DNA of 46,916 bases, taken from positions 1-46,916 of the forward strand of contig CAYXXU010000034.1 in the NCBI GenBank assembly GCA_964469155.1, written 5' to 3'. Positions 34,317 to 42,955 of the stretch are shown here, in pieces. Positions within the stretch are counted from its first letter, which is position 1, and the number at the start of each line of letters is the position of its first letter. The notes under the pieces were generated by a model. It did not search any database and had not been told where the DNA came from. It saw nothing but the letters and a program-made list of their open reading frames with translations. The translations under genes were made by a program, and so were the position numbers. The DNA comes from CAIWKO01 sp964469155. GTDB taxonomy: Bacteria > Bacteroidota > Bacteroidia > Bacteroidales > CAIWKO01.

Positions 34317-34558
34317 CGGATTCCTCCAATCCTACATCGGATTATTCTGATCCTATATCGGATTGCTCCAATCCCACATCGGATTAATCTGATCCTAGAT
34401 CAGATTCATTCAATACTATATCAGATTATTCTGATCCTATATCGGATTACTACAATCCCACATCGGATTATTCTGATCCCAACTCGGATTATTTCAATCC
34501 TATATCGGATTACTTTAATCCTATATCGGATTACTTCAATCCTATAAAGGATTAATCA
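34317..34558. repeat. Tandem array of 21-bp units with 42-bp higher-order alternation
   Basis: Eleven complete units follow each other at exactly 21 bp (starts 34317, 34338, 34359, 34380, 34401, 34422, 34443, 34464, 34485, 34506, 34527), plus a partial twelfth from 34548. Each unit reads CGGATT, five variable bases, then AATCC or GATCC, then TATAT or CACAT-like. Units 1-8 alternate strictly between CAAT-type and TGAT-type cores, giving a 42-bp dimer. GGATT and AATCC can pair within a unit or with the next unit; a 9-bp perfect stem, AATCTGATC-CTA-GATCAGATT, lies at 34386-34406. There are no spacers, so it is not CRISPR. The array lies between convergent genes; 34559-34672 shows nothing else clear. 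Confidence 0.95.
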
Positions 34559-34672
34559 TAAATTATTCCTCATAATTATGGGTTTGGTGTGCACAGGAAG
34601 CATTTTAATAATAGTTTGCACGACTTTTAGCCGAAAAATAACCCCTACATGGAATTTTCTTCCCTGACGGTC

Positions 34673-37264
34673 CTACTGTTCCGACGATTGCAACCGTTTC
34701 TGGTTTTCGATCAGGCGTTGCAGGGTGGCACGCTTTTCTTCGGCTTCGGCCAGTTCCTGTTTTTTGTTCGAGATAGATACCTTCACCTGTTCGTAATCGT
34801 CGGTGCCGGTTTTGCCGGCGGTTTTCATCTGGTTGAGCTGGGCTTCGTATTTTTTGCGTTCGCTTTCCAGGAAGTTGATACGCGATTGTATCACTGCCAG
34901 GTCGTTTTCGAGGTTCATATCGAGGCGTTCATTGCATTTTAGCAGCAACTCCACCAGCACTTCTTCGCGGGTTACGAGTTTTTCGTGGTTATACACCTTT
35001 TTGTCGAACGATAGTTTCAGTTTTTCGTATTCTTCTTTAGTAGTTTTATACAGTTCGGTTTTGGTTTTTTTGTTTTGTTCCAGTTCTTTCATCTTGTTTT
35101 TCAGGGCATCCATTCTGTCCTGGTTTTCGTCCTGCCAGTTTTCGAGGGTACGTTCTGCCTTGGGAATTTCGTAGCGCACGGCCGAAAGGTCTTCTTTAAT
35201 AAGCTCGATCAGTTTGGCGGTTTCGTCGGAATTGGCCAGGTTGAAGATACGGTTGTTGTAAGTCTCGTTCAGATTCACCTCGGTCGAAACCTTTTTATTG
35301 TTTTGCTGATAGATCACAAATTGTTCGTTGGCTTTTCTGATTTCCGATCCGCTGAACTGGTTATTTTTCAGGAAATTATCAAACTCGTCGAGCACAATAT
35401 CTTGTCCGCCTATGGTGATAATTACCGATTTTTTCCTGACCAGCATATTATTGCGGTAATCGTCGTATTCTTCTATTTTCCAGATCACATTGATCTTATC
35501 GGGATACACCATACCCGTATTATCGCCGTTTATCAGAATGTAATAGTTGTCGATCTTAGGCTTTTTCGGATTTTTATCGTTTGGGGTCACTATGGGGATA
35601 TGTATCTTGGGCATGGTTTTACCTTCGATGCCCGTTACTTTTTGCTCCAGATTTTCGAGGCTGTTGATAAAAGCAGGCATATTTTTCTTCACCTCTTTTT
35701 CGAAATTCACCTCTTTGTAGAAATACCAGTAATCGGAAAAGTCGTAATTCTTTCGGAATTGGTCCACCTGGTCCACAAATGATTTTCCGGGTTTACCGCC
35801 TCTCACGCCGGCATGTTTACCACAGAAGATGTAGGCCCAGTAAACCTTGTCGTCTTTCCACACATAAATTTTGTAGATGCCGTCCACCGTACCGTCATCA
35901 TTCAGTGGCAATATGCCCACCTCCGAATCGTAAGTAAAAAAACTGCGGTTTATCATGCGCCCGTTCAGTGTATTCAGCCAGAGGTCGTCTTTATTCGAAT
36001 ATCCCTGTTTCTCGCAACCTTCTTTCCAGATAACCGCCCCCTCGAACTGCGAGAAAGGCGGCAGATCGTTCGGGATTACGGTGGGCATGCACCTTCCCTT
36101 GGTTCCGTAAGGTATCATCAGGTAACTGATCAATCCGGTGCGCGAGTTAATTTCGCGGTCTTTATCGTATTGAAATGCACAATGCCACACCGGGTTTTTC
36201 CGCTCACCGGGTTTCCAGGTGTAGGCATAAGGCTCCATTTCGCCGGCACTGTTTTCTCTTTTGCCTTTCATGATAACGGTTTCGTTGATATCGCGCCAGT
36301 ACACATCATTAAAATACCTGAAAAGTTCATAATTCCCCACCCTGATCACTTTTTCGTTGGGTTGGTGAAGGATGTCGAAAATATCGTTTTTATACAGATC
36401 GGTCAGTCTGAAAGGAATATCTGCCTCGGTAAGCAGATTCTCTTCAAGATATTTTTTGGTATTAAAGCGCTGCAGTATGATTTTCTGGACATCGGGCGGG
36501 GTCTTTTTCGAAAACTGCCTTTTAGTGATATCCAGACTGTCGCAATATTGCAGAAAGAATGTTTCGAGCCACTCGTATGCCATATCAAAATTGTTGGCAT
36601 CTTTCCACGACCCTGTACCTTCAATCTGGACAAAAAGAATGGTATCGTAGACGGTTTTTTTATCAATCTTTTTCTTTTTATAGAAACCGGCCACATCTGC
36701 TTTCACTTTGGCAGAGTCGATACTCAGGTGGGGGATGGTCGATTTGAAAGGCTTGTCGACCGCCACATTTTTACCAATGGTTTTATTGTATGCCGAATCG
36801 ACCCACGATTTTTCCTGGGTAATCTGGTAATGCGAAATGCAACCCAACAAATAGGGATGATGGTTTTTTACATCATTGCTCGACAGAAAATTAATATTTT
36901 CGGCCGTAAAATCAAGGTTTACCAGCATGGCCAGCAGGCTATTGCCTAAAATCAGGTAATCGTAGGCAGTAGTAAACGTTCTGATCCCAAAGTTATCATC
37001 GTCGTTAAACCCTATAAACCTGCCGTCGAACACGCCCAGCACATAGCGGCTTCCATACTGGTTTTTGGCAAATTCGCTCCTCAGTTTGAATATCTCTTTC
37101 CATTCGTCGGATCCCTTTTTGTTCTTTTCGTCCTGTTTGTTCTGACCGTTTGAATTCAAGGGTTGACATAAAAGTATGAACATAACCATACCTGTCAGGG
37201 CAATTATTCTTTTGCAGAATATTAAGCCGGTGATTTTACGCAAGGTATTTGATCTGAGGGTCAT
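34673..37264 (-). CDS. Uncharacterised exported protein with C-terminal coiled coil
   Basis: I do not recognise this large protein. The frame is open from 37303, but the -7 element at 37273-37280 lies inside that extension, so the ATG at 37264 (MTLRSNTLRKITG) is preferred, giving 863 residues. A signal segment (KRIIALTGMVMFILLCQPL) precedes a Lys/Asp-rich region. The central part contains many Trp/Tyr motifs (RYFNDVYWRDINETVIM; YLMIPYGTKGRCMPTVIP; KIYVWKDDKVYWAYIFCGKH). From about residue 690 the protein is a long charged coiled coil (NKMKELEQNKKTKTELYKTT). It is probably periplasmic or surface exposed. The start is uncertain. Confidence 0.8.
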   Translation of the reverse strand: MTLRSNTLRKITGLIFCKRIIALTGMVMFILLCQPLNSNGQNKQDEKNKKGSDEWKEIFKLRSEFAKNQYGSRYVLGVFDGRFIGFNDDDNFGIRTFTTAYDYLILGNSLLAMLVNLDFTAENINFLSSNDVKNHHPYLLGCISHYQITQEKSWVDSAYNKTIGKNVAVDKPFKSTIPHLSIDSAKVKADVAGFYKKKKIDKKTVYDTILFVQIEGTGSWKDANNFDMAYEWLETFFLQYCDSLDITKRQFSKKTPPDVQKIILQRFNTKKYLEENLLTEADIPFRLTDLYKNDIFDILHQPNEKVIRVGNYELFRYFNDVYWRDINETVIMKGKRENSAGEMEPYAYTWKPGERKNPVWHCAFQYDKDREINSRTGLISYLMIPYGTKGRCMPTVIPNDLPPFSQFEGAVIWKEGCEKQGYSNKDDLWLNTLNGRMINRSFFTYDSEVGILPLNDDGTVDGIYKIYVWKDDKVYWAYIFCGKHAGVRGGKPGKSFVDQVDQFRKNYDFSDYWYFYKEVNFEKEVKKNMPAFINSLENLEQKVTGIEGKTMPKIHIPIVTPNDKNPKKPKIDNYYILINGDNTGMVYPDKINVIWKIEEYDDYRNNMLVRKKSVIITIGGQDIVLDEFDNFLKNNQFSGSEIRKANEQFVIYQQNNKKVSTEVNLNETYNNRIFNLANSDETAKLIELIKEDLSAVRYEIPKAERTLENWQDENQDRMDALKNKMKELEQNKKTKTELYKTTKEEYEKLKLSFDKKVYNHEKLVTREEVLVELLLKCNERLDMNLENDLAVIQSRINFLESERKKYEAQLNQMKTAGKTGTDDYEQVKVSISNKKQELAEAEEKRATLQRLIENQKRLQSSEQ

Positions 37265-37272
37265 ACTGGAAG

Positions 37273-37280
37273 CAAATATA
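37273..37280 (-). promoter_or_regulatory. Bacteroidota -7 element for the 34673-37264 gene
   Basis: CAAATATA on the plus strand reads TATATTTG on the minus strand, matching TAnnTTTG. It lies 8 bp upstream of the preferred start at 37264, so the leader would be extremely short; this tension means either the start or the promoter call may be off. Confidence 0.35.
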
Positions 37281-37397
37281 ATAAAAAAAGCGCATAAAAA
37301 CAATATGCCGCATGTTATACGAAATGTAAACGGTAAAGTTTTAATAAGTTAGGAAAAAATGTGAAATCAGTCCGACAGTTGTAAAACCCGGTGTAAA

Positions 37398-39011
37398 TTA
37401 TGGGTTACTATTGGTCCGTATCTTATGGAGGGTGAAATAACCGTCGTCGTAAACCTTTTTACAGAATTGCTGAGTGAACCGCAGCAGTTTTTTATCACAC
37501 AAACTAATGGTATCAGGTTTTCCCATGATATAAATGTAGTCGATTTTCTGTCGCCCCTTGCTGCCGTTGAAGGTAGTGGTAAAACACGAATCAAGAGCTC
37601 CGCTATCATCAAGGTACATGTGGGGAATGTGCTCACGATTCCACGATAAAGGAAAATAATTCTCGTTGCATTCGCTGTTTTCGAGCATCACCACTGCTTT
37701 GTCAATGCCCAGGTACTTATCGAAATGACCATGCAGCCAGTTTTCTGTGCGGTTAACCGCGAAAACGGTGGAATTTTCTTCAACAAATTCCGATGCTTTA
37801 TAGCATTGCATTGCGGTTTGATTTAAACTGCCGGTGATCTTATCACGGAATATCACCAGCCTGATATGGAAAAACAACACCGCGATGATAGAAATAATCA
37901 GAAAGAACTTTGGGATCTTCTGAGTTCCCAGCCATACCAGGAACATTAAAAAGAAAAGCAATAGTATCCGCAGCGAAAAGTATCCTGCCCACCCGTCGGA
38001 ATCGGGCAGCACGAAATAGGCCGCCAGGAATACAGAACCAAAGACCAGCCAGAGATCGCCCTTGTTGAACAGTTTCTTCAGTTTCTCTCCAAAGGTTCGT
38101 AAAGAGAATCCCAAACCCAATTTCAGGCAGGATATGCGTTTGATCAAAACCACCAAAGCAAGAAAGACCAAAACATAAAATATTTTACCGGTGTACCGGG
38201 CTTCGTCGGGTTGAATAAATCCAATCAGGGGTTCTATCACCCTGATATTCCTGTACATCTCAGCATCCGGAAGATAGGTATTGACTGAGGAGGGCTTGTG
38301 CCTGAAAAACTGAAAGGTCCACCAGGCAGTAATGCTGAACGAAACAATCAGCCACCCTGTTTTGATTGCCATAGCGCGGAAATATTCACCAAAAGTGTTT
38401 TTTCTATGCAGCAGCAGGACCGTTTCGTCAATAAATAAAAGGCCAAACAACACCGGAAACAGCATGGCATACACTGAAACATGCGAAAAGTAGATTGCCG
38501 TTACCAGCAGCATCAGCACAGCAATTTTATAAGGATTCAGTTTGTCTTTGTACCTTACCCAGAATCCTATAGTGAAAAAAAGAAATACCAGCGAAACGGA
38601 GAAATTGTAAAACCCCAGGAAAAACATATAGGTATAGCAAAATGGGAATATCAGGTAGGATACAAGCCGGTTCTCAGGTTGTAAAGCCTTCACAAGATAA
38701 CGGAATCCATAAGGCAGCCCGATCAGGTAGCAGAGCAGTAAAACTTTTTCAGCCAGATAGGCAGGTAGAAAAAGATTGGAGAGGGACATAATAAAATGTC
38801 CGGTCCAATTCGGATTGGGAAAGGGGTTCCATGTCATAAAACTCTGGATAAATAGGTTCCCCGCAATCATTTCATTTATACATCGGGCATTATACAGATG
38901 CACCACCCCGTCGAGCGTCGGGAAAAAGTGATGGGCCAATACCGGATAGGTATTTGCCAGGGCAAATAACAAAAATACAAAGCTTTCAAAGTTGAAAACC
39001 TTTTTCTTCAT
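37398..39011 (-). CDS. Polytopic membrane protein, possible GT-C-type glycosyltransferase
   Basis: The 537-residue protein has roughly 11 hydrophobic segments up to about residue 400, followed by a soluble C-terminal region. Near the N-terminus, after the first helix, is FPTLDGVVHLYNARCIN (Asp34, His38), placed as the Asp of GT-C glycosyltransferases that use polyprenyl-phosphate sugars. The C-terminal part (from about 405; SLNQTAMQCYKASEFVEEN) also fits that architecture. The assignment is from topology and one motif only. It starts 1 bp after the stop of the 39013-39825 gene, indicating translational coupling. Confidence 0.7.
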   Translation of the reverse strand: MKKKVFNFESFVFLLFALANTYPVLAHHFFPTLDGVVHLYNARCINEMIAGNLFIQSFMTWNPFPNPNWTGHFIMSLSNLFLPAYLAEKVLLLCYLIGLPYGFRYLVKALQPENRLVSYLIFPFCYTYMFFLGFYNFSVSLVFLFFTIGFWVRYKDKLNPYKIAVLMLLVTAIYFSHVSVYAMLFPVLFGLLFIDETVLLLHRKNTFGEYFRAMAIKTGWLIVSFSITAWWTFQFFRHKPSSVNTYLPDAEMYRNIRVIEPLIGFIQPDEARYTGKIFYVLVFLALVVLIKRISCLKLGLGFSLRTFGEKLKKLFNKGDLWLVFGSVFLAAYFVLPDSDGWAGYFSLRILLLFFLMFLVWLGTQKIPKFFLIISIIAVLFFHIRLVIFRDKITGSLNQTAMQCYKASEFVEENSTVFAVNRTENWLHGHFDKYLGIDKAVVMLENSECNENYFPLSWNREHIPHMYLDDSGALDSCFTTTFNGSKGRQKIDYIYIMGKPDTISLCDKKLLRFTQQFCKKVYDDGYFTLHKIRTNSNP

Positions 39012-39012
39012 A

Positions 39013-39825
39013 TCATCCGGTAGTTATGGTGCCGGTCGTATGATTCAGTTCTGAGCCAAACATGCTGTGGGGTATGGAGAATATAGCCAAAGTAACAATG
39101 GCTGCTGCAATAATAAACCACGGATTGAATTTCCGGCGGTTTGCCAACAATGCAATAGCCCAGGCAGCAAATGCTATCAGGGTTTTGTTGTCGGTCAGAT
39201 CCCAGCCGAAAGGAACTCCTGTCCAGAAAGCCCCAAAGGCAAATTTCTGCACTATCGGACCGAGTATCATACCGCCGAGCAACATTCCGAAAAAAGTGAT
39301 CAGGGCGAAAAGCCTTGCCTTTTCTATCTTAAACGCCCCCAATAAACCCGCCAGGTTGGAAAGCAGCATGGCAATAAACATCAGCAATATGTGCGGTATG
39401 AGCACGTAAGCCGGAACGTCTCCTTTATATCTTATAACAACAGGCTGATCCTGAAGAACCGGAAAGGTATTATTTCCGGTCCGGAAAAGGAAATAATACT
39501 CGAGTTTGCCGGCAGGACTTTGTTTGGGTAAAAAAGCCGTCATTTCGTTGCCGGTTCTTTTCATGGATACGGTATCCCATTTTTCCTGTGTAGGATATTT
39601 ACGATAGACCAGAAAACCACGTACTGAATTATCATCAACCGGCAGCCTGATTTCGCAATCCGATTCACTGCTATGAGTCCGTGCGAGTGAAAAGTTATAG
39701 GCATTTCCCCTGATGTCGGCGGTAATATCTTTTGGATAGGACGGGCCTGTCTTGCGCTGATAATAGGCAGCAGTTAATGTAATTATTACGGCAAGAACCC
39801 AGGCGATGATCATTTTCTTTTTCAT
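39013..39825 (-). CDS. Conserved-looking membrane protein of unknown function
   Basis: The 270-residue protein has an N-terminal membrane anchor (MKKKMIIAWVLAVIITLTAA), an extracytoplasmic beta-sandwich-like region (about 25-135; GPSYPKDITADIRGN, VYRKYPTQEKWDTV, LPKQSPAGKLEYYFLF) and four or five further membrane helices (about 140-255) with GGMILGPIVQKFAFGAFW and GWDLTDNKTLIAFAAWAIA. I do not know a function. The text resembles a membrane family I associate with Bacteroidota and related phyla. It lies 37 bp after the M28 peptidase gene and 1 bp before the GT-C-like gene, so the three probably form one unit. Confidence 0.8.
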   Translation of the reverse strand: MKKKMIIAWVLAVIITLTAAYYQRKTGPSYPKDITADIRGNAYNFSLARTHSSESDCEIRLPVDDNSVRGFLVYRKYPTQEKWDTVSMKRTGNEMTAFLPKQSPAGKLEYYFLFRTGNNTFPVLQDQPVVIRYKGDVPAYVLIPHILLMFIAMLLSNLAGLLGAFKIEKARLFALITFFGMLLGGMILGPIVQKFAFGAFWTGVPFGWDLTDNKTLIAFAAWAIALLANRRKFNPWFIIAAAIVTLAIFSIPHSMFGSELNHTTGTITTG

Positions 39826-39862
39826 AGATCAGATATTTTATAATATTTGGAGTTAATAATCC

Positions 39863-41614
39863 TTACAGTTGTATCAACAATACTACATTTTTTTGATTGC
39901 GGATCACATCTACGGTAATGGTTTGTCCGGCCGTAAAGTTCTTAAGGCGCTCCATGTATTCGTAAATGTCGTTCACAGGTTTACCGTTCATGCCTACAAT
40001 AATATCACCTTTTTGCATCCCTCCTCTGAAGGCTGGACCATCGGGGTTTACACCTGCCGCCATCACCCCTTTTACATCCTGGTTACTAAAATCGGGCATG
40101 ATGCCTAAAGTTACTTTTAAACCGGTACGTTCGCTGCTTTTTGTTTTAGGTCCGGCTTCAATATAGGCAAGATTGTAATTGTTCTCTGTAATGTCAGTGA
40201 TCACTTTCAGGGTATAGTCAGATATCAGGCTCAAACCGTGGCAGTTTATCCTGTCGAAATCGTCCTGAGGCAGATGGTAATCGCCGTGCACCCCGGTATT
40301 GAAATACAGAACGGGTATGCTGTCAGCATAAAACGATGCATGGTCTGATGGGCCATAACCTTCTTTGCTGAAGGCAAGCTTCAGCAGATTGGTGTCATTA
40401 TCCTGTTTTAGTATCTTTTCGGCTTCGGCAAAAGTTCCGGTGCCGCCTACCGATAATGTATGTTTGGCATTTAATCGGCCCACCATATCGAAGTTGATCA
40501 TGAGTTTGATCTGTTTCAGACCGACAGGCGGATGGTTCACAAACCAGGAAGAACCCAGGAGGCCCATCTCTTCGCCGGTAAAAGCAACAAATATCATGTT
40601 ATAGTTAGTAGTGTTAGTCTGTTTGGCAAAGCGTGCAGCCAGATCCATCATCATAGCGGTTCCCGAAGCATTATCATCCGCTCCGTTATGAACGGCATTG
40701 GTATCGGGCTTTCTGGATCCTGAACCCTGACCTCCCATACCCAAATGATCGTAATGTGCACCAAAAATAATGTAATTATCAGTCTTTTGCCGGCTCATCA
40801 GGCAGGCTGCAACATTGGCGGTTTTTGCTTTAACCGGTACAATATTCACGGTAATATCCAGAGTGCTTTTAATTTCAAACGACGCAGGAACTTTTTTCTT
40901 CAAAAGGCTTTTTTCAAGTCCTTCAATGGTTTTTCCACTGTTAGATAAAATTTTGTTGGCAGCAGCGCGGGTGATATTTATAGCTGCAAAGCCCGATTTC
41001 GATTTGCTGTCAGCCGGCGGAAGTGCTAAAAGGGCGTCGTCTTTATTCCTTTTAACACCGCTCACCAGAATGATACCTGCCGCTCCTTTATCTTTGGCTG
41101 CTATCATCTTGCTGCGGTCGGTCGAGTATTTGGCATAAGGGTTTTTTCCTTTCTGTTCCGGACCACCGCGCAACACCATAACCCATTTGTTTTTTACATC
41201 CAGGTTCTGAAAATCATCCCATTTCAGTCCGTCTGCATTGATAGAAAAACCGTATCCTGCAAAAACCACCTGGGCATTGACGTTTGTATCCATGCTGTAT
41301 AATACGGGCATATAATCTTTTCCGGCTGTTAAGGCTATTCCGTCGTAGGAAAAACTGGTATGGTTACCCAGTGATATTCCTGTCGTCACCTCAAAACTTT
41401 GGTATCCTTTATCGAAAAGCAGGGTCAGGTTATTTGCCGCAAAGTATTTGGCGATATAATCGGCGGCCATTTCAATTCCAGGGGTGCCGGGTTTGCGTCC
41501 GGCCATAGAGTCGGAAGCCAGTATCCTGACATGATCGCAGATGCCTGTGGTTTGAGTGAAGGATGGTATTACGGACCAAAGTGCGACCAAAGCGAAAAAT
41601 AATATTTTCTTCAT
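39863..41614 (-). CDS. Exported M28-family zinc aminopeptidase with PA and PDZ domains
   Basis: The 583-residue protein has a signal peptide (MKKILFFALVALWSVIPSFT), a PA insert (about 110-255) and an M28 catalytic domain whose two-zinc site is complete: His287 in GAHYDH, Asp313 in GADDNASG, catalytic Glu348 with Glu349 in TGEE, Asp376 in INFDMVGR and His447 in HGDYH. A C-terminal PDZ domain (about 500-583; GPAFRGGMQKGDIIVGMNG) follows. It should cleave N-terminal amino acids from peptides in the periplasm or outside. A TAATTTTG -7 element precedes it. It heads the unit with the two downstream membrane proteins. Confidence 0.94.
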   Translation of the reverse strand: MKKILFFALVALWSVIPSFTQTTGICDHVRILASDSMAGRKPGTPGIEMAADYIAKYFAANNLTLLFDKGYQSFEVTTGISLGNHTSFSYDGIALTAGKDYMPVLYSMDTNVNAQVVFAGYGFSINADGLKWDDFQNLDVKNKWVMVLRGGPEQKGKNPYAKYSTDRSKMIAAKDKGAAGIILVSGVKRNKDDALLALPPADSKSKSGFAAINITRAAANKILSNSGKTIEGLEKSLLKKKVPASFEIKSTLDITVNIVPVKAKTANVAACLMSRQKTDNYIIFGAHYDHLGMGGQGSGSRKPDTNAVHNGADDNASGTAMMMDLAARFAKQTNTTNYNMIFVAFTGEEMGLLGSSWFVNHPPVGLKQIKLMINFDMVGRLNAKHTLSVGGTGTFAEAEKILKQDNDTNLLKLAFSKEGYGPSDHASFYADSIPVLYFNTGVHGDYHLPQDDFDRINCHGLSLISDYTLKVITDITENNYNLAYIEAGPKTKSSERTGLKVTLGIMPDFSNQDVKGVMAAGVNPDGPAFRGGMQKGDIIVGMNGKPVNDIYEYMERLKNFTAGQTITVDVIRNQKNVVLLIQL

Positions 41615-41641
41615 TTTATAGGGTTAGTGGAAAGAATAATA

Positions 41642-41649
41642 CAAAATTA
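41642..41649 (-). promoter_or_regulatory. Bacteroidota -7 element for the M28 peptidase unit
   Basis: CAAAATTA on the plus strand reads TAATTTTG on the minus strand, a TAnnTTTG match 27 bp upstream of the M28 peptidase start codon, in the 109-bp gap. Confidence 0.5.
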
Positions 41650-41723
41650 GAAACTTTTCTTAGATAATTGTCAAGCTGACTATATCTCATCCAGGATTTG
41701 TCGTCCGGTTTGATTATCTCAAA

Positions 41724-42563
41724 TTACACATTGGGTTTGCCTGTGTTCCCCGATAGCCTTCGCCAGGTAACCCAGAGTTTCGAAAGACTGGGGGGTGTTT
41801 TGAGCAAATGCAGAATAGATGTCTTATCCTCCGGGCTAATCTCAGATGACTTCGCAACGTAATCTTTACTGAATTCCATTATTTCATCCTTTAGTTCGGG
41901 ATGCATACGGCAACAGCTTCCGACAATACCAATAAACATTTTATCGATAAAATAATATTCGTTTGAAACGCGGTTGATCATAAATTGGGGAGTAATCTTT
42001 TTGATCATTTTCCCAAAGGGTGACATGGCAATGATGATATGGTTAAGTTTTTTCTGATCCATCAGCATGGGTGGAAAAGTATCGAAATACCAAAGTTTCG
42101 AATCGCGCAAGGCATAATTGCGCAATGACGGATGAAAACCAATTTCCTGTAATCGTTTATCGCGGTAAAAAAACTTCAGGATTTCAGCAAATAGCAGGCT
42201 GCAGAGTGCTTTTATCTCCTCCAGCCTTGCATTTGATATAATGCCTCTAAGCAGTTCTTCCTCTCTGAAAGGCTCCTGAACAATTACTATCAGCTGCTTA
42301 TTGTTGTGCCTGATGCTGGTGATAAAGGTGTCAGGAAGTCTGATGCCAATAGCTTTAAGTTCAGCAACATATTGCTCATGGTTATGCAGAATGAAATCGA
42401 CCAGGGCTCTTTTCCCAATTGGCAGAAAAGTTTTGACTATTAGTTCCCCTGAGTCGCCGGAAACCCTGAATGGTCTGGAGAAATAACCGCAATCGGAACA
42501 CATTTGCTTATACGCAGTATTTTGAAGAAGTTTTTCAGTTTGTTCCGGTGTAAACGATATCAT
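41724..42563 (-). CDS. Kinase-like fold protein of unknown function
   Basis: The 279-residue cytosolic protein shows a weak protein-kinase/APH-like layout: ELIVKTFLP with Lys44 at the beta3-Lys position, a hinge-like LIVIVQEPF (91-99), GFHPSLRNYAL with His144 and Asn149 at the catalytic loop, and LWYFDTFPP with Asp161 at the DFG position. The catalytic-loop Asp of HxD is not evident, so it may be a pseudokinase or small-molecule kinase relative; it resembles what I recall of the DUF6206 group, which is uncertain. A Cys22/Cys25 pair (CSDC) is near the N-terminus. It stands alone, with a CAAAAATA (minus TATTTTTG) -7 element at 42618-42625. Confidence 0.7.
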   Translation of the reverse strand: MISFTPEQTEKLLQNTAYKQMCSDCGYFSRPFRVSGDSGELIVKTFLPIGKRALVDFILHNHEQYVAELKAIGIRLPDTFITSIRHNNKQLIVIVQEPFREEELLRGIISNARLEEIKALCSLLFAEILKFFYRDKRLQEIGFHPSLRNYALRDSKLWYFDTFPPMLMDQKKLNHIIIAMSPFGKMIKKITPQFMINRVSNEYYFIDKMFIGIVGSCCRMHPELKDEIMEFSKDYVAKSSEISPEDKTSILHLLKTPPSLSKLWVTWRRLSGNTGKPNV

Positions 42564-42617
42564 CTCTTCGATTTTGTTCGACTATTAACCCTTTGGCAAT
42601 ACTTGTTCAATAATTTT

Positions 42618-42625
42618 CAAAAATA
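42618..42625 (-). promoter_or_regulatory. Bacteroidota -7 element for the kinase-like gene
   Basis: CAAAAATA on the plus strand is TATTTTTG on the minus strand, 54 bp upstream of the start at 42563. It shares the 392-bp divergent gap 42564-42955 with the M6 protease promoter; the middle of the gap (42626-42856) shows nothing recognisable. Confidence 0.4.
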
Positions 42626-42882
42626 AGCGATTTTTATGAAATGTTACAATTATTTCTTACAGATATAAATCAGTATGATGATGTTCTTTAAAGCAAAAAG
42701 AAAATAGATATTTTCCAGGGTTCTCTGAGAAATGAATTAATCCCGAGGTAAAATAAGTGTTGAGGGTTTTCTGCAAGTTCCTTCCTGTTGCCCCTGTTCC
42801 TATACATCACTATATTTATGGTTTTCAAACGAAAAAATTCTTTTCATCAATAAAAATTTGTATTTGGTCTTTGTTTTTTATG

Positions 42883-42890
42883 TAAATTTG
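42883..42890 (+). promoter_or_regulatory. Bacteroidota promoter of the M6 protease gene
   Basis: TAAATTTG matches TAnnTTTG. Candidate -33 TTTG elements lie at 42857-42860 (22-bp gap) and 42863-42866 (16-bp gap), bracketing the usual spacing of about 19-21 bp. Transcription would begin near 42897, about 60 nt before the start codon. Confidence 0.55.
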
Positions 42891-42955
42891 TCATAAATAT
42901 TACAGGCATACGGACTGCTTTTTCAATTCTATTTGTATGGTTAAATAATTATTGT

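Noticed and set aside
34281..34547. Protein-coding reading of the 21-bp array (one frame is open to a TAA at 34545-34547)
   Set aside because: 21 is a multiple of three, so one frame stays open by construction; there is no ATG, GTG or TTG start between the previous in-frame stop (34278) and the array, and the product would be a simple heptapeptide repeat.
34317..34558. CRISPR array
   Set aside because: Units are 21 bp and directly adjacent with no unique spacers; no cas genes are nearby.
35813..36949. 378-codon plus-strand open frame opposite the exported coiled-coil protein gene
   Set aside because: Antisense to a longer frame that has a signal peptide and coherent structure; no start context or promoter.
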